From Xanthomonas maliensis (GTDB lineage: Bacteria > Pseudomonadota > Gammaproteobacteria > Xanthomonadales > Xanthomonadaceae): a stretch of 51,535 nucleotides of DNA. The DNA lies in assembly GCF_009192945.1 (NCBI RefSeq), contig NZ_NSET01000033.1:1-51535 (forward strand), read 5' to 3'. Under the pieces are notes generated by a model. That model was not told the DNA's origin. It searched no databases and worked only from the letters and a program-made list of their open reading frames with translations. The translations under genes were made by a program, and so were the position numbers. Positions 21,858 through 29,987 of this stretch are shown here, one piece after another; within the stretch, counting starts at the first letter, position 1, and every line of letters begins with the position of its first letter.

Positions 21858-23944
21858 CGCTGGATCTCAATGCGTTTGATGTGGAGCTGGCGGACCCTGC
21901 AGAGATCGTCTGCGACGCCTGGGAGCGCGCCTGGGAGTTGCCGCCGATCCAGACGGTGAGCGAGTGGGCCGATGCCAACCGCATCATCGCCAAGGGTTCC
22001 GGTGCCGAGCCCGGCCCATGGCGCACCAGCCGCAACCCGATCCTGCGCGAGATCATGGATTGCCTGAGCGACCACTCGCCGGTGCGGCTGGTGGACTTCA
22101 TGAAGTCCGCACAGATCGGCGCTACCGAGATCGGCATCAACTGGACCGGTTATGTGATCGACCGCGGTGCCGATTCGATGATCGTGGCGCAACCCGTGAA
22201 GGACCTGGCGCGCAGCTGGGCCGCGTCGAAGTTCGACCCGGCGGTGATGGAAATGCCCGAGCTGCTATCCAAGCTCAACACCGACAACATGCTGGAGAAG
22301 CATTTCCCCGGCGGTACCTTGTGGGTGATCTGGAGCAACTCGGCCAAGCAGCTGCGCCAGCGCACCGCGCGCTACATCTTCATGGACGAGGTGGACGAAT
22401 ACCCAAAAGACATCGGCGGACAGGGACCGGCCGACCAGCAGCTGGAAGCGCGCGCCATGTCGTATGGCGACCGTGCGAAGATCTACCGTGCCTGCACCCC
22501 GACGATTGCCGGCGCCAGCGCAATCGAGGCCGGCCACCTGGCCGGCGACCAGCGCGTCTACATGGTGCAGTGCCCGCATTGCGGCAGCGAGCAGACGCTG
22601 GACGTTGAACGGCTGCAGCCGGATGGCACCTTCGCCTGCGTGGCGAGCGGTTGCGTGATCGAGGAGCACCACAAGGACCTGATGTTCGCCGAGCGCGGGC
22701 ATGGCGGCACGGCGTACTGGAATCCAACCAATCCCGATGCCGACCCTTACCACCGCAGCTACCACGCGTGGGCAGCGTACGCGCCGCTGGGCCTTGGGCC
22801 GTCTTGGAAGGACCTGGCCGATGCTAAGGCTGAGGCCGACCGCGACCCGAACAAGGCGGCGGGCTTCCACAACTTAAAGCTCGGTTTGCCTTACGCCGGG
22901 GAGCGGCAGGAGCAGGATGCCGACGAGGTAGCCAAGCTGGGCGAGCCTGGCGTGCACCGTGGCATCGTGCCGTTGGGCGGCTTGATACTGACGGCGGGCG
23001 TGGACTTCCAGCATGACCGCGCCGAGATCCAGGTAATCGCCACTGGCCGCGGCCAGCGCCGCTGGGTGGTGGATTACGCGGTCATCGAACTCGATCCCAC
23101 CATCCTCGACACCTACACCCAACTCGACGAGTACCTGGTCGGCACCTGGAAGACCGCGCGTGGAATGGATATGCCGATCACAGCCGTTGCGCTGGATGGC
23201 GGCAACTGGACTGAGAGCGTCGCGCAGTTCGTGAAGTCGCTGGTCAACCAGTCCGGCCAGGCGCGCATCATCCAGACGCCGCGTGGCTACATCAAACAGA
23301 CGGTCTACCTGATCCGTGGCCGAAATGAGCGCAAAAACGAACGCGCCGTCTACCGTCCGCTGAAGACAGAGGTCAACGCGAGGGACAAGACCATCGCGCG
23401 CACTGTGGGTGTGTGGGGTGTAGGCACGTCGGTGCTCAAGCACATGGTGTATGGGTGGCTGAGCGCGGAAGTGACCGCCAAGGAGAAGGCAGAGGCGGAA
23501 GGCCAGGCCGAAGACATCGCCGCCCGCATGCTGCGCTTTCCTGGCGGACGCGGTGACGAGATTTCGGACCCGATCAATCCAGATCCCGGTGCGCTGCTAC
23601 CCGCCTACTACAAGGGCCTCACCGTCGAGTTCTACGACAAGGAATCCGGTTACTGGATCAAGCCCAAGGGTGCCCGCAATGAGCCGCTCGACACGCTGGT
23701 GTACGCCGTCTGGTCGTCGCTCGCGCCGGCGGTGAAGGCCGACGTGGTGCGCGACTCGCAGTGGGAGGCGCTGGAGCAGCAGTATCAGCCAGCAGCGCCG
23801 GGGCTATTCAACATGCCTACGGATGATTCTCGTGAAACATCTGCAATGGTGGCGCCTGCGCCTACTCCGGCGGATTCCCGTGAAACATTCCCTGTCCAAG
23901 TTCCGCGCTTCCGTCGTGGTCTGCGCAGCTCGGGGGTGCGCTGA
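21854..23944 (+). CDS. Terminase large subunit, GpA type
   Basis: 696 aa, the lambda GpA family: an ATPase that drives DNA into the capsid and a nuclease that cuts the concatemer. Visible are VDFMKSAQIGATE (Walker A-like, about residues 80-92), YIFMDEVDEYP (Walker B), CTPTIAGAS (motif III), a zinc ribbon (MVQCPHCGSEQ with a later cysteine) and the nuclease region LTAGVDFQHDRAEIQV plus VALDGGNWTE and DTLVYAVW. The C-terminal tail carries a 16-base repeat (GATTC[T/C]CGTGAAACAT at 23825 and 23873) that gives two DSRET motifs. GpA-type terminases usually make cos ends. Confidence 0.95.
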   Translation: MTLDLNAFDVELADPAEIVCDAWERAWELPPIQTVSEWADANRIIAKGSGAEPGPWRTSRNPILREIMDCLSDHSPVRLVDFMKSAQIGATEIGINWTGYVIDRGADSMIVAQPVKDLARSWAASKFDPAVMEMPELLSKLNTDNMLEKHFPGGTLWVIWSNSAKQLRQRTARYIFMDEVDEYPKDIGGQGPADQQLEARAMSYGDRAKIYRACTPTIAGASAIEAGHLAGDQRVYMVQCPHCGSEQTLDVERLQPDGTFACVASGCVIEEHHKDLMFAERGHGGTAYWNPTNPDADPYHRSYHAWAAYAPLGLGPSWKDLADAKAEADRDPNKAAGFHNLKLGLPYAGERQEQDADEVAKLGEPGVHRGIVPLGGLILTAGVDFQHDRAEIQVIATGRGQRRWVVDYAVIELDPTILDTYTQLDEYLVGTWKTARGMDMPITAVALDGGNWTESVAQFVKSLVNQSGQARIIQTPRGYIKQTVYLIRGRNERKNERAVYRPLKTEVNARDKTIARTVGVWGVGTSVLKHMVYGWLSAEVTAKEKAEAEGQAEDIAARMLRFPGGRGDEISDPINPDPGALLPAYYKGLTVEFYDKESGYWIKPKGARNEPLDTLVYAVWSSLAPAVKADVVRDSQWEALEQQYQPAAPGLFNMPTDDSRETSAMVAPAPTPADSRETFPVQVPRFRRGLRSSGVR

Positions 23945-24316
23945 GTGCGGGCAGATACCCCCCTCAACCAGCAGCTGCGTAGCTGGGCCATCGCCGTGGC
24001 GGGCGACCAGGTGCTACGCACCACAGCCACGGGCACCGAGCGCGTTGATGTATTTAGCGACATCGCCCAGCTCGCGGCAGACGCAATGCGTGTTGAGTCC
24101 ATCGTGCAGTGCATGGAACAAACCGGCCGCTGGAAGGAAGCCCGTGTGTTGCGCACCGAATACTGCATGGCGAGCCTGAGCGAGGCTGACCGGCTCGCGC
24201 GCATGGCCCGCCTCGGGCTCAAGATCAGCCGTGCGAGCTACTACGCCTATCTGGCGTCGGCGCATGCGTTCGTGGCTGGGGCGCTTTCGTTTGCAGCGTC
24301 GAGCGAGGTTGCCTGA
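23945..24316 (+). CDS. Late-regulator-like helix-turn-helix protein (tentative)
   Basis: 123 aa, starting with GTG directly after the terminase stop. The C-terminal half has ASLSEADRLARMARLGLKIS then RASYYAYLASAHAFVAGAL. This SRxxYYxxLxxAHxFxxG pattern is like the sigma-4-type helix-turn-helix at the end of several phage late activators. The N-terminal half is helical. A late-gene regulator inside the packaging operon would be unusual, so the call is tentative. It overlaps the next gene by TGATG. Confidence 0.4.
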   Translation: MRADTPLNQQLRSWAIAVAGDQVLRTTATGTERVDVFSDIAQLAADAMRVESIVQCMEQTGRWKEARVLRTEYCMASLSEADRLARMARLGLKISRASYYAYLASAHAFVAGALSFAASSEVA

Positions 24317-24894
24317 TGACTCCGCTCACCGCCCGCGTGCATGCCCCGGTTTCGTGCACAGTCGCGCCGGCACCTACGGCCTGGAGGGCGCCAAGCCGGC
24401 CGAGCCGCCGGTGCCCACAATGCCGCCGGCCCCGCAGCACCGCGCCGACGTGCTGGTATGCAGTAGCTTCGCGGCGCTGGTGCGTTGCGGCCACGCCCTG
24501 CGCATGAGTCGCGCCCGCGCAGTCACTGCGGCCAACGCCGCCACGCTGCGGGCCACCGACGTGAACCTGGTGCACGAGCTGGCTGCGGAGGATCTCGCGG
24601 TTGAGGTCGGGATGCCGGCGCTGTTGGGCGGCGAGGCAAAGGAATTTCGCGGATACAGCGACATGATCGCCTGGTTGCAAGGCCGCGAGAAAGTCAACAC
24701 TGTGCCAAGCGCTTGCCGAGCTCGGCGTCCACGCCACCGATCGTGGCATCCGAGTCCGCGTCGACCTTCTCCTGCCCCGCCGCGGCTGGCAACTCGTTGA
24801 GCGGCGGCGCAACGGCGTCAAGCAACGCTTCTACCAGTGCGCCGGCTGGCTGCCAGACTACATGACGGGCCAGCGCTGCGGTGTGTGCAGTTGA
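24316..24894 (+). pseudogene. Phage gene with two apparent compensating frameshifts
   Basis: The ATG at 24316 overlaps the previous stop (TGATG), but good coding character shifts frame at about 24345. The stretch from about 24350 to 24700 (VHSRAGTYGLEGAKPAEPP, then DVLVCSSFAALVRCGHALRM and FRGYSDMIAWLQGREKV) is one base back. After about 24700 it returns to the first frame (CQALAELGVHATDRGIRVRV, then WQLVERRRNGVKQRFYQCAG), ending at 24894. A one-base loss and a one-base gain would restore a 192-aa protein. Recoding, decay or sequencing error could each explain this. A GTG at 24354 is an alternative start for the middle part. No family recognised. Confidence 0.5.
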
Positions 24895-24905
24895 CGCGCG
24901 CGCAT

Positions 24906-24939
24906 GGCAATATCGCCAGCATGCGCGGGCGATATTGCC
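24906..24939. promoter_or_regulatory. Perfect 12-bp inverted repeat upstream of the PIN module
   Basis: GGCAATATCGCC (24906-24917) and GGCGATATTGCC (24928-24939) are exact reverse complements with a 10-base gap. The repeat ends 26 bases before the first gene of the PIN-nuclease pair. It could be an operator for autoregulation or an RNA hairpin; no T-run follows. Confidence 0.55.
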
Positions 24940-24965
24940 CGCCGGTGACGCCGGGGGATCGGAAA

Positions 24966-25712
24966 ATGGCGGGTACGCCGAGATGGACCTACATGCTGCG
25001 CATTCCGGGCGCCAGCCCGGCCACGCTGCCAATGGACAAGCTGGCCGACTACCTCAAAGAGTTCGCTGAGCTGCTGGGCTTGGAGAACAAGCCGGTGTTC
25101 GTGGGCATCAAGAATGCCAGCATCGGCTTGAAGGGCAAGGTTTCGGCGCGCCGGAGGGAAAGCGTGTGGAGACGCGTTCAGGAAGCAAAGTACAGGCCCA
25201 CCAGCCGGCCAGCGCGGCACCTGAAAGCTCTCCAAACTTACATGGGTCGGGACGGCTTCCGTGAGGCCGAACTTAAGGATAATGAGGGCAAGGTGCTCTG
25301 CCTGTTCCGCTCGGAGGAGCAGATTCCCATGCAAGCCATGACCGTCAAAAAGCACGGCGCCGTTGACGGCATCGTGACCGGCCTCAAGGGGGCTGATGAC
25401 ACCATGCACCTCTACGTGCGCGACCAGATGAGCCGTGATCACAACCTTGTGGTGCGCGATGAAGCGCTCGCGCGTGAACTGTTGCGGCATTTCCGTAGTG
25501 GCATGGTGCGGCTGCGCGTCCATGGCAGCTGGCAACGCACTGAAGATGGCTGGGTGCCGGAGAGCGGCAAGTGCGTGGTGGATAGCTATGACCAGCTCGA
25601 TGAAACGCCGCTGGTCGAAGTGATGGCAGGCCTTGCCGCCATTCCTGGCAATGGGTGGGCTGAGGCGGATGACCCAATGGCGGTGTGGCGCGAGCTCCGG
25701 GGGATCCATTGA
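24966..25712 (+). CDS. Unknown 248-aa protein paired with a PIN nuclease, candidate antitoxin or partner
   Basis: From the ATG at 24966 (GGGGGATCGGAAA upstream), the product begins MAGTPRWTYMLRIPGASPAT with LADYLKEFAELLG and a beta stretch (KPVFVGIKNASIGLKGKV). A charged linker and a C-terminal domain with MHLYVRDQ, LRVHGSWQRTEDGWVPESG and DSYDQLDETPLVEV follow. The layout suggests two small alpha/beta domains; no transmembrane segment or named family is recognised. Its stop overlaps the start of the PIN gene (TTGA), so the proteins are made together. Together they interrupt the terminase-to-gpW block, which marks them as accessory cargo. The antitoxin role is inferred from pairing only. Confidence 0.6.
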   Translation: MAGTPRWTYMLRIPGASPATLPMDKLADYLKEFAELLGLENKPVFVGIKNASIGLKGKVSARRRESVWRRVQEAKYRPTSRPARHLKALQTYMGRDGFREAELKDNEGKVLCLFRSEEQIPMQAMTVKKHGAVDGIVTGLKGADDTMHLYVRDQMSRDHNLVVRDEALARELLRHFRSGMVRLRVHGSWQRTEDGWVPESGKCVVDSYDQLDETPLVEVMAGLAAIPGNGWAEADDPMAVWRELRGIH

Positions 25713-26236
25713 GCATGGATGAGCTGCCCGCGTTCGTCGCCTTTGATTGCAATGCGTTGATCTGTCTGACCGGACCTGATTGCGATGACAAGATCAGGCT
25801 GGTTCACCTGTTTTCTTCCATCGACAAGCGCAAGGGCCAGGCGATCATCCCCACGCCTGCGTTGGCGGAGTATCTGATTCTGGCTGACCAGGCAGGTCTT
25901 GAGTTCGTCCAGGCGTTCGACAAGCGTGCGGCCGTCAAGGTGGCGGAGTTCGACATCGCAGCGGCCTTTGAGGCGGCACAGATGCACGCTGCTGCGATCG
26001 GACGCGGCGACAAGAGAGACGGCTCTTCCGAGGCCTGGCAGAAGGTGAAATACGACACGCAGATCGTGGCGATCGCCAAGGCCAACGGCGCACGGCTCAT
26101 GGTCTCCAATGATGCTGGCGTGCGTGCCTGCGCCGCGCGCATCAATCTCAAGGTGATGAGGTCTGACGAGTTGCCGTTTCCCGATGCTGCCCGGCAGCAC
26201 GCGCTGCAGATGGAGGGCGGCGAGGTGGCCGAGTAG
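25709..26236 (+). CDS. PIN-domain ribonuclease
   Basis: The PIN fold's four acidic positions are all present (numbering from the ATG at 25715): D11 in FVAFDCNALI, E52 in TPALAEYLIL, D114 in KYDTQIVAIAKA and D133 in LMVSNDAGV. PIN enzymes cut RNA using two metal ions and are the toxins of VapBC systems. At about 173-175 aa this one is a little longer than typical VapC. It may start at the TTG overlapping the upstream stop (25709), which is better placed after GGGGGATCCA, or at the ATG at 25715. The upstream partner is far larger than VapB, so this is not an ordinary VapBC pair. Confidence 0.85.
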   Translation: MSMDELPAFVAFDCNALICLTGPDCDDKIRLVHLFSSIDKRKGQAIIPTPALAEYLILADQAGLEFVQAFDKRAAVKVAEFDIAAAFEAAQMHAAAIGRGDKRDGSSEAWQKVKYDTQIVAIAKANGARLMVSNDAGVRACAARINLKVMRSDELPFPDAARQHALQMEGGEVAE

Positions 26237-26388
26237 GATGCGGCTCTTGGGAATATCTTCGGTTATATTTCGAGGCCGTTTTAGCGGCGCCAGTCCGGCG
26301 CGCGCTCGCGCTGAAAATTCTGCACAAACCAGTTGCGTCTAGACATTGCATGCCAAGAATAGGTCAGCGGCGAGGTGCCGCGACCAGC

Positions 26389-26414
26389 GAAGCCCCGCCA
26401 TCGTGCGGGGCTTC
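26389..26414 (+). terminator. Hairpin terminator after the PIN module
   Basis: GAAGCCCCGC (26389-26398) pairs exactly with GCGGGGCTTC (26405-26414) over a six-base loop, followed by gtcgttt. The stem is strong and the T-run weak. It separates the accessory pair from the head genes, consistent with a moron having its own transcription unit. Confidence 0.6.
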
Positions 26415-26446
26415 GTCGTTTCGGGCCCCGGTGACCAAGCCGATGG

Positions 26447-26671
26447 ATGCCCATGCCCACACCACCGCAGCAACATCTCGATGAGGCGCTCGCCGTCCGC
26501 CACCAGCTGCTGCTGGGTAAGGCGACGGCGTCGCTGTCGTTCGGTGAGCGCCGGGTGGAGTACACCAAAGCCGAGCTGCCCGCGCTGGAGGCATACATCG
26601 CCGAGCTGCGCCGCACCATCACCGGCAGGGCGCCGCGCCGCGGCCGCATCGCCTACGTGGTGCCGCGCTGA
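26447..26671 (+). CDS. Head-tail joining protein gpW
   Basis: 74 aa, the size of lambda gpW, with its usual layout: a helix (PQQHLDEALAVRHQLLLGK), a beta-hairpin (ATASLSFGERRVEYTKA) and a second helix (ELPALEAYIAELRRTITG). gpW fills the bottom of the portal channel after DNA packaging and lets the tail attach. It overlaps the portal gene (TGATG). A second ATG two codons downstream is an equal start choice. Confidence 0.85.
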   Translation: MPMPTPPQQHLDEALAVRHQLLLGKATASLSFGERRVEYTKAELPALEAYIAELRRTITGRAPRRGRIAYVVPR

Positions 26672-28296
26672 TGGGCACGGCCATGCTTGCCGCCGACCGC
26701 CTGCGTGGCACCGTCGCTCTGGATCGCGCCGTGCGTGCCGCCCTGGGAGCGCAGACGCCGCGGGCGGCTGCGAGCGCTGATGAGGTGCAAGGAACCCGCT
26801 GGCGGGGTGCCTCACGCACGCTGCGCAGCCTGCAGAGCTGGATCGCTCCCAGCGGAAGCGCCACCGCAGACCTGCAGCACTACGAACTGACCACGCTGCG
26901 TGCACGCAGCCGCGATGCCATGCGTAACGCGCCCATCGCGCGCAGCGCGTTACTGCGTTGCCGGACCAGCATCGTCGGCACCGGCCTGGTGTGTCGCCCG
27001 GCGGTGGACCATGAGGCGCTGGGCATCACCGGCGATGAGGCCGAGCGCATCAGCACCACACTGCGCGCCAGCTGGGAGCGCTGGGCCGAAGAGCCTGCCG
27101 AATGCGATGCTGAGGCCGCGCTCGACTTCTACGGGCTGCAAGCCCTGGCGCTGCTGTCAGCCATGGCCAGCGGTGACGTGTTCGTGCTCACTCCACATGA
27201 GCAGCGCCTCGGCGGCGTGTCCGAATTGAAGGTACAGCTGGTGGAGGCCGACCGCGTCAGCAACCCCAACGAGGCCGGCGACACGCCCAATTGTATCGAC
27301 GGCATCGTCATCTCCGGCGCCACGCCGGTGGGCTGCTGGATTCGCAACACCCATCCAGGCGACCGCGTGGATATGCGGATGGCGGCCTGGCAGTACTACC
27401 CGTACTTCGGCGGCGACACCGGGCGCCGCCGCGTGCTGCACATCTGGAACGACAAAGAGCGCCCCGGTCAGGTGCGCGGCGCGCCGTATCTGGCGCCGGT
27501 GCTGGAGCCGCTCAAGCAGCTGGAGCGGTACGGCGATGCCGAGCTGATGGCCGCGGTGATCAGCGCAATGTTTACCGTCTTCATCGAGCGCGACAAGGAA
27601 CTGGCCGACAGCGAGGGCAACGCGCTTGGGCTGTTCGGCACAACCGACGACCAGCCTTCCATCGCACTGGGCAACGGCGCGGTGGTCGATCTGGCGCCGG
27701 GCGAAAAAGCCAGTAGCCAGGCGCTCAACCGTCCTAACGTCAATTTCGATCCGTTCTTCACCGCAGTGGTGAAGCAGATCGGCGCCTGCCTGGAGCTGCC
27801 GCTCGACGTGCTGATGCTGCAGTTCGACCGCAGCTATTCCGCTGCTCGCGCCGCCATGCTCGAAGCCTGGCGCTTCTTCAACCTGCGGCGTTGGTATCTG
27901 GTGCAGCAGTTCTGCCAGCCGCTGTACGCGCTGCACATCGACGAGGAGGTTGCTGCCGGGCGCCTGGTGCTGCCTGGCTATGGCGATCCGATTCGCCGCC
28001 GTGCCTGGACGCGCGCTCTGTGGATCGGCCCGGCCCGCGGCTCGATGGACGAGCAGAAGGAAGCCGGCGCCGCCAAGACCCGTATCGAGATCGGCGTCAG
28101 CAACGAGGCCATGGAAACCGCGGCCATGAACGGTGAGGACTGGAACGCCGTGTACGCCCAGCGCGTGCGCGAGGTGAACCGTCGCCGCGCCGACGGCCTG
28201 TATGCGCCCGTTCCGCCCACGCAGCCTGCAGCGGCGATCGCCGACGTCCAGCCGCCGGCAGACGAGGCGGTGCCTACCCCGGAGGAGGCGGCATGA
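26671..28296 (+). CDS. Portal protein, lambda GpB family
   Basis: 541 aa. The N-terminal LTTLRARSRDAMRNAPIARS and TSIVGTGLVCRP motifs are hallmarks of the lambda portal family. Later motifs include VQLVEADRVSNPN, VLHIWNDKERPGQVRG, PYLAPVLEPLKQLERYGDAE and the clip/wing-like LELPLDVLMLQFDRSYSAAR. It forms the dodecameric ring through which DNA enters the head and to which the terminase and gpW bind. It overlaps both neighbours by four bases or fewer. Length and motifs look complete. Confidence 0.95.
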   Translation: MGTAMLAADRLRGTVALDRAVRAALGAQTPRAAASADEVQGTRWRGASRTLRSLQSWIAPSGSATADLQHYELTTLRARSRDAMRNAPIARSALLRCRTSIVGTGLVCRPAVDHEALGITGDEAERISTTLRASWERWAEEPAECDAEAALDFYGLQALALLSAMASGDVFVLTPHEQRLGGVSELKVQLVEADRVSNPNEAGDTPNCIDGIVISGATPVGCWIRNTHPGDRVDMRMAAWQYYPYFGGDTGRRRVLHIWNDKERPGQVRGAPYLAPVLEPLKQLERYGDAELMAAVISAMFTVFIERDKELADSEGNALGLFGTTDDQPSIALGNGAVVDLAPGEKASSQALNRPNVNFDPFFTAVVKQIGACLELPLDVLMLQFDRSYSAARAAMLEAWRFFNLRRWYLVQQFCQPLYALHIDEEVAAGRLVLPGYGDPIRRRAWTRALWIGPARGSMDEQKEAGAAKTRIEIGVSNEAMETAAMNGEDWNAVYAQRVREVNRRRADGLYAPVPPTQPAAAIADVQPPADEAVPTPEEAA

Positions 28297-29591
28297 CCGA
28301 CGCCTATCATCTGGCTGCCAGCCGCCCTTGGCTGATTCAGCGCGAATCGCTGGAAACTATTCTCAGCGTTGCCGAGCGCGCTGGCGACCCGCAGGCGCTG
28401 CAGACGCGTCTTGGCCGCCCGCTCGACAATGCACGCAGCGTCACCATGCGCGATGGCGTGGCGGTGATTCCGGTCACCGGCCCGGTGTTCCGCTACGCCA
28501 ACCTGTTCACCGCCATCTCCGGCGCTACCAGCACGCAGGTGCTGGCCACCGACCTGCAGGCCGCGCTCGACAACCCCTACGTCAAGGCTGTGGTGCTGGA
28601 GTTCAACACGCCTGGTGGCGAAGCCAGCGGCATCGGCGAGTTGTCCGACGCCATCCATGCCGCGCGTGGTCGCAAGCCCATCATTGCCTACGTCGGCGAC
28701 TTGGCCGCCTCGGCCGGTTACTGGCTAGCCAGCGCCTGCGATGAGGTGGTGATCGCCGAGACCGGCATGGTCGGCTCCGTTGGCGTGGTGATGTCCTACC
28801 TGGACACCAGCGAGCGCGACGCCAAGGCTGGCGTGCGTACGTTGGAGATCGTCTCCAGCCAATCGCCGGACAAGCGGCTGGATCCCAAGACCGACGAGGG
28901 CCGCGCGAAGGTGCAGTCCATCGTCGATGCGCTGGCCGAGGTCTTCGTGACCGCGGTAGCGCGCAACCGTGATGTGCCCACGGACACCGTGCTGAGCGAC
29001 TTCGGCCGCGGCGGTGTGCTGCTGGGTGCTGACGCGGTCAAGGCCGGTATGGCCGATCGCATCGGATCACTCGAAGCCGTGATCACCGAGCTGGCCGGTT
29101 CCGCCAGCACTCCCAAGAGGAAGACGCCCATGAGCAACACCAACGGGCAGGTCACGGTTTCCACCACCGCAGATCTGCGCAACGCGCTGGCGGCCGGCTA
29201 CACGGCCGAGCAACTCACCATCGCCGGCAACGAGACCGTCATCGCTGCAGCACGCGCTGAGGGCGAAGCCGCTGGCCGCGCTGCCGCCACCGATGCGGCC
29301 GTGACCGCAGAGCGTGGTCGCATCGCTGGCATCCAGGCGCTGGCTCGCGCCGGTTTCGACGCGGAGCTGCAGGCGGCCGTCGATTCCGGCGCCACGCCGG
29401 AGGCCTTCGCGCTGACCTTGCTGCAGGCCGCGCAGGAGCGGGGCATCACGCTGGATGCCGTGCGACGCGACGCGCCACCGGCCGCTGCACACGCCCGTCC
29501 GGGTCAGGAGGGCGGCGACGCCAAGGTGACCAGCCTGTCCACCTCTGCCATCTACGCCCGCCGCCAGGCCGGCGCCGTCTCGGCCAAGTAA
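28293..29591 (+). CDS. Capsid maturation protease, S49/GpC type, with scaffold tail
   Basis: 432 aa. The first 270 residues are an S49 (SppA/ClpP-fold) peptidase with GGEASG-type loop EFNTPGGEASGIGEL, the serine nucleophile in LAASAGYWLASACD (S140) and the likely general-base lysine in SSQSPDKRLDP (K194). The C-terminal 150 residues are Ala/Glu-rich, helical and scaffold-like. As in lambda C/Nu3, the scaffold portion is probably also made alone from an internal start (see next entry). It cuts head proteins during procapsid maturation. It overlaps the portal gene by ATGA. Confidence 0.93.
   Translation: MTDAYHLAASRPWLIQRESLETILSVAERAGDPQALQTRLGRPLDNARSVTMRDGVAVIPVTGPVFRYANLFTAISGATSTQVLATDLQAALDNPYVKAVVLEFNTPGGEASGIGELSDAIHAARGRKPIIAYVGDLAASAGYWLASACDEVVIAETGMVGSVGVVMSYLDTSERDAKAGVRTLEIVSSQSPDKRLDPKTDEGRAKVQSIVDALAEVFVTAVARNRDVPTDTVLSDFGRGGVLLGADAVKAGMADRIGSLEAVITELAGSASTPKRKTPMSNTNGQVTVSTTADLRNALAAGYTAEQLTIAGNETVIAAARAEGEAAGRAAATDAAVTAERGRIAGIQALARAGFDAELQAAVDSGATPEAFALTLLQAAQERGITLDAVRRDAPPAAAHARPGQEGGDAKVTSLSTSAIYARRQAGAVSAK
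29130..29591 (+). CDS. Nested scaffold protein (Nu3-like) from an internal in-frame start
   Basis: An in-frame ATG at 29130 is preceded by AGAGGAAG at good spacing (AAGAGGAAGACGCCC before the ATG). It would give a 153-aa protein, MSNTNGQVTVSTTADLRNAL followed by a long Ala/Glu/Arg helix (ETVIAAARAEGEAAGRAAAT) and ending IYARRQAGAVSAK. Lambda Nu3 is made in exactly this way from the 3' end of C. The scaffold guides capsid assembly and is then removed. Recognition is by architecture, not by sequence similarity. Confidence 0.7.
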   Translation: MSNTNGQVTVSTTADLRNALAAGYTAEQLTIAGNETVIAAARAEGEAAGRAAATDAAVTAERGRIAGIQALARAGFDAELQAAVDSGATPEAFALTLLQAAQERGITLDAVRRDAPPAAAHARPGQEGGDAKVTSLSTSAIYARRQAGAVSAK

Positions 29592-29603
29592 GGAGCCGCC
29601 GCC

Positions 29604-29969
29604 ATGAGCACCATCACCGAACTTAACCGCACCGGGGACTTCCTGCTGTCCGAGGCCCCCGGCACCTACTCGCGCGAGAACGAGATTCTCGCATCGGGCC
29701 AGTCCTGCATCGCCGGCGAAGTACTGGGCGCTGCCACCGCATCCGGCAAGTACGGCGCGCTGGACCCGTCGCTCACCACAGGTGTCGAAGAAGCCGCCGG
29801 CATCCTCTGGGCCACTACCGACGCCACCGATGCCGACGTGGCCATCGTCGTCATCAAGCGCAACGCCGAAGTCAAGGCCGACGCGCTGATCTGGCCGGAC
29901 GGCATTACCACCGAACAGAAGTCCACCGCGATCGCGCAGCTCGCCGAGCTGGGCATCGTCCTGCGCTGA
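29604..29969 (+). CDS. Head decoration protein, lambda gpD family
   Basis: 121 aa, close to gpD length. LSEAPGTYSRENEILASGQ and AGEVLGAATASGKYGALDPS, followed by AAGILWATTDATDADVAIVV and IVVIKRNAEVKADALIWPDG, are the standard decoration-protein blocks. Trimers sit on the capsid three-fold axes and stabilise the expanded head. It lies between protease/scaffold and major capsid gene, as in lambda C-Nu3-D-E. Confidence 0.93.
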   Translation: MSTITELNRTGDFLLSEAPGTYSRENEILASGQSCIAGEVLGAATASGKYGALDPSLTTGVEEAAGILWATTDATDADVAIVVIKRNAEVKADALIWPDGITTEQKSTAIAQLAELGIVLR

Positions 29970-29987
29970 TCACGAGGAAACATTCCC

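Noticed and set aside
26237..26388. Possible short gene between the PIN nuclease and the terminator
   Set aside because: No start with a ribosome-binding site and no sustained frame. It is best seen as the 3' untranslated part of the accessory unit.
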